Source: a virus
Strand: one strand, 5' to 3'
Virus record (IMG/VR): IMGVR_UViG_3300029266_001186
Span: 1-40,432 of that record
DNA length: 40,432 bases
In this document: positions 39,041 through 40,432 of the stretch, piece by piece
Position numbering within the stretch: position 1 is the stretch's first letter
Layout: the number at the start of each line of letters is the position of its first letter
Program-made: the position numbers and the translations under genes
The notes under the pieces: generated by a model
Told to the model about the DNA's origin: nothing
Database searches by the model: none
Seen by the model: the letters and a program-made list of their open reading frames with translations, nothing else

Positions 39041-39280
39041 AATTTAAATAATTTAAAAATAAAAGTTAAGTGGATAAATTACACGGGGGTACCCGCAACC
39101 ACAGACAGAAGGTGGGGAGCAGTTTCATAGGGCATCTCACTTATGCAATACACACAATTTTATGGGGGCCGTTAAACATTTTTAATCAGGTGGGGGGCAT
39201 GTTGTTGTAAAAAAACTTTTATACAATTTAAAAAATGAGTATATTGTTCTTATAGATACAGAATAACTTAAAAATAAGAC
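39041..39280. other. Divergent intergenic region between leftward and rightward blocks
   Basis: About 240 bases separate the two divergent genes. The stretch holds a GC-rich pocket (palindrome GGGTACCC within 39084-39095, G-runs at 39161-39197), a copy of the 20-base leader element at 39108-39127, a weak leftward -7-like box TAAAATTG (39162-39155), and a TTGTA/TACAA dyad flanking A/T-rich arms (39205-39226). Promoters for both blocks must lie here or beyond. An origin is possible but not shown. Confidence 0.45.
39108..39127 (-). repeat. Copy of the 20-base leader element before paralogue A
   Basis: GAAGGTGGGGAGCAGT (39108-39123) matches the elements at 36408 and 38559; the last four bases of the element differ. 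It lies 68 bases before the ATG at 39040. Confidence 0.65.
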
Positions 39281-39610
39281 ATGGCAAATTGGGACAACAA
39301 TAATGAGGATAATGAAAGTGGTTTAAATGAAATTGAGCAAATGCAATTAGATGCAGTTATACTTGATACGGCTTATAATAATTCTTATTTAGTTTTAAGT
39401 GGTCAGATAACTTTTGATGAATTGATGGGACAAAAATTTAAAACAGGGACAGATGCTATAATGGCGTATGATCCTGAGACAGGTCCACGCAAGGAAGAAT
39501 TAGAAAATATGATATCATATTACATAGAAGAAGAAATGTATGAAAGGTGTTCTGATATTAAAAAATTATTAAATAATAAATATCCTGAAACTGATATTAA
39601 ATTAAATTAA
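39281..39610 (+). CDS. Hypothetical protein with UVR-like helix, 109 aa
   Basis: The product starts with a very acidic, asparagine-rich stretch (MANWDNNNEDNESGLNEIEQ), has a helical middle (LSGQITFDELMGQKFKTGTD) and ends with a helix pair (LENMISYYIEEEMYERCSDI) that resembles the UVR/UvrB-C dimerisation motif in pattern. It is the first gene of a rightward virion block and starts five bases before the next gene's leader. The role is unknown; similar small acidic proteins lie beside virion genes in environmental phages. Confidence 0.6.
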   Translation: MANWDNNNEDNESGLNEIEQMQLDAVILDTAYNNSYLVLSGQITFDELMGQKFKTGTDAIMAYDPETGPRKEELENMISYYIEEEMYERCSDIKKLLNNKYPETDIKLN

Positions 39611-39615
39611 AAAAA

Positions 39616-40329
39616 ATGAGTACAATACTACAAGACATGATGGGCATGTTAAAAAGAAATGGTACTGCTCTTCCAAAAGCAGACAACTACATTACATTAG
39701 CAAGGTATCCTAACCCACAAGAAAGATTAAAGCCAGCACCTAAGTTGCAAACTGAATTAGTAACACTAGCACAATTAAAAACATTCTTTAATGCTGGTGG
39801 AGGTGATAAACAACAATTATCTATTGCGGGACAAATACTGTCTTTAACTAATGGTGGATCAGTAACATTACCAAATGATTATGTTAGTGCAGCAAGATTT
39901 GATGGAGCAACTGATTTACTAACTCTAACTAGATTAGGAGGAGCTGTTGTTACAGTAGACATGGACCGTAAGGACACTAAAGAATTTGTAAACTTTACTT
40001 CACTTAGTGTTGCAACAGATACTACTACAGTAATAAATACTAATTCACCTGGTCAATTATTTCTTGTTAGAAGAACAGGAGTAGATGGAACAGGAACACT
40101 TCAGTTACCACCTGCAGCTGGAACAGAGAACTGGCAATACAGAAAAATAACTATTACAACTGATGGTTCAACTTCAGCAGCTAAACCAATTACAATTGAT
40201 GCACAAGGATCTGAAACAATTAATGGAGGAGCTAATTTTGTATTAAATAAAGTATATGCATCAGTGACAATTTGGTCTGATGGTACTAACTGGATAGTTC
40301 TTTCATCATCTCAAGTAACTGATTTATAA
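39616..40329 (+). CDS. Fibre-type virion protein with shared N-terminal module, 237 aa
   Basis: The first 60 residues (MSTILQDMMGMLKRNGTALP) match the N-terminal module of the giant fibres at 5269 and 8358, including the PAPKLQTELVTLAQLK end of the module. A beta-rich segment with repeated Thr/Gly follows (SIAGQILSLTNGGSVTLPND), and the C-terminal part GTLQLPPAAGTENWQYRKIT to the end has the pattern of phage fibre tips. It is probably a short appendage or fibre using the same virion attachment point. Its start follows an AAAAAA leader five bases after the previous stop. Confidence 0.8.
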   Translation: MSTILQDMMGMLKRNGTALPKADNYITLARYPNPQERLKPAPKLQTELVTLAQLKTFFNAGGGDKQQLSIAGQILSLTNGGSVTLPNDYVSAARFDGATDLLTLTRLGGAVVTVDMDRKDTKEFVNFTSLSVATDTTTVINTNSPGQLFLVRRTGVDGTGTLQLPPAAGTENWQYRKITITTDGSTSAAKPITIDAQGSETINGGANFVLNKVYASVTIWSDGTNWIVLSSSQVTDL

Positions 40330-40432
40330 TGGCAGTAAAGAAAAAAAAGAAAGGTCTCTGGGCAAATATAAATGCTAGAAAAAAAGCAGGGACATCCAGA
40401 TCAAAGAAGAATTCTACAATAACAAAGAAAGC
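40329..40432 (+). CDS. Small lysine-rich basic protein (partial)
   Basis: The frame starts at an ATG overlapping the previous stop and runs off the window edge after 34 codons. The visible part (MAVKKKKKGLWANINARKKA, GTSRSKKNSTITKK) resembles the short K-K-K-K-G-L-W-A-N-I-x-A-x-K basic proteins found in virion regions of marine phages, and matches the composition of the genes at 2677-4902. Confidence 0.6.
   Translation, partial: MAVKKKKKGLWANINARKKAGTSRSKKNSTITKK

Overview
This window is an AT-rich (roughly one-third GC by eye), gene-dense piece of a double-stranded DNA tailed-phage genome. The likely host is a bacterium of the phylum Bacteroidota. Four observations support that host: start codons usually lack a Shine-Dalgarno sequence and follow A/T-rich leaders; several intergenic regions carry the TAnnTTTG -7 element typical of Bacteroidota, in places with TTG/TTTG about 20 bases upstream; the GroEL is of the Bacteroidota type and ends in a GGM-rich tail; and several short lipoproteins are present. 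No terminase, portal, major capsid or integrase gene is visible, so the phage cannot be placed more precisely. The replication genes (PolB, TOPRIM primase, DnaB-like helicase, UDG, AAA ATPase, PDDEXK nuclease) recall crAss-like and other Bacteroidota phages, but that assignment is not proven here.

Layout. (1) 1-2104, leftward: class Ia ribonucleotide reductase (large subunit cut by the window edge, small subunit complete) and one small gene. (2) 2263-11638, rightward: a virion block with tiny overlapping basic proteins, a holin-like protein, a probable decoration protein, two fibre proteins of about 1,000 residues (one with Ig-like domains and a VWA-like C-terminus) and a 59-residue protein. 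(3) 11758-39040, leftward: a long replication and metabolism block. In order of transcription it holds two paralogous small proteins, three short lipoproteins and a membrane protein, winged-helix and SSB-like proteins, an HNH protein, an SF2 helicase, small membrane and zinc-ribbon proteins, UDG, a DnaA-C-terminus-like protein, a helicase, a Sak4-like ATPase, SSB, primase, a RusA-like resolvase, a metallopeptidase-VWA/MoxR cassette with two large paralogues, a PDDEXK nuclease, PolB, MazG, GroEL, a DUF932 protein and a dATP/dGTP diphosphohydrolase-like enzyme. One rightward gene (30404-30823) with its own promoter-like box interrupts it. (4) 39281-40432, rightward: the start of another virion block, with a fibre protein and a basic protein cut by the window edge.

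How the genes fit together. RNR, MazG and the dNTP diphosphohydrolase would reshape the nucleotide pool. PolB, primase, helicase, SSB, the DnaA-like protein and UDG form a replication set, and the Sak4-like ATPase, PDDEXK nuclease, RusA-like and HNH proteins a recombination set. GroEL probably folds virion or replication proteins with a co-chaperonin not found here. The lipoproteins sit near the promoter-proximal end of the leftward block, where host-takeover or superinfection-exclusion genes are often found.

The least explained items are the MoxR/VWA/paralogue cassette with a terminator-like hairpin inside the VWA coding sequence, a 20-base element repeated in the leaders of three leftward units, two tandem paralogous genes bounded by their own hairpins, an interleaved back-to-back promoter pair built on a perfect 20-bp palindrome, a pseudoknot-like leader, and an N-terminal module shared by four virion proteins.
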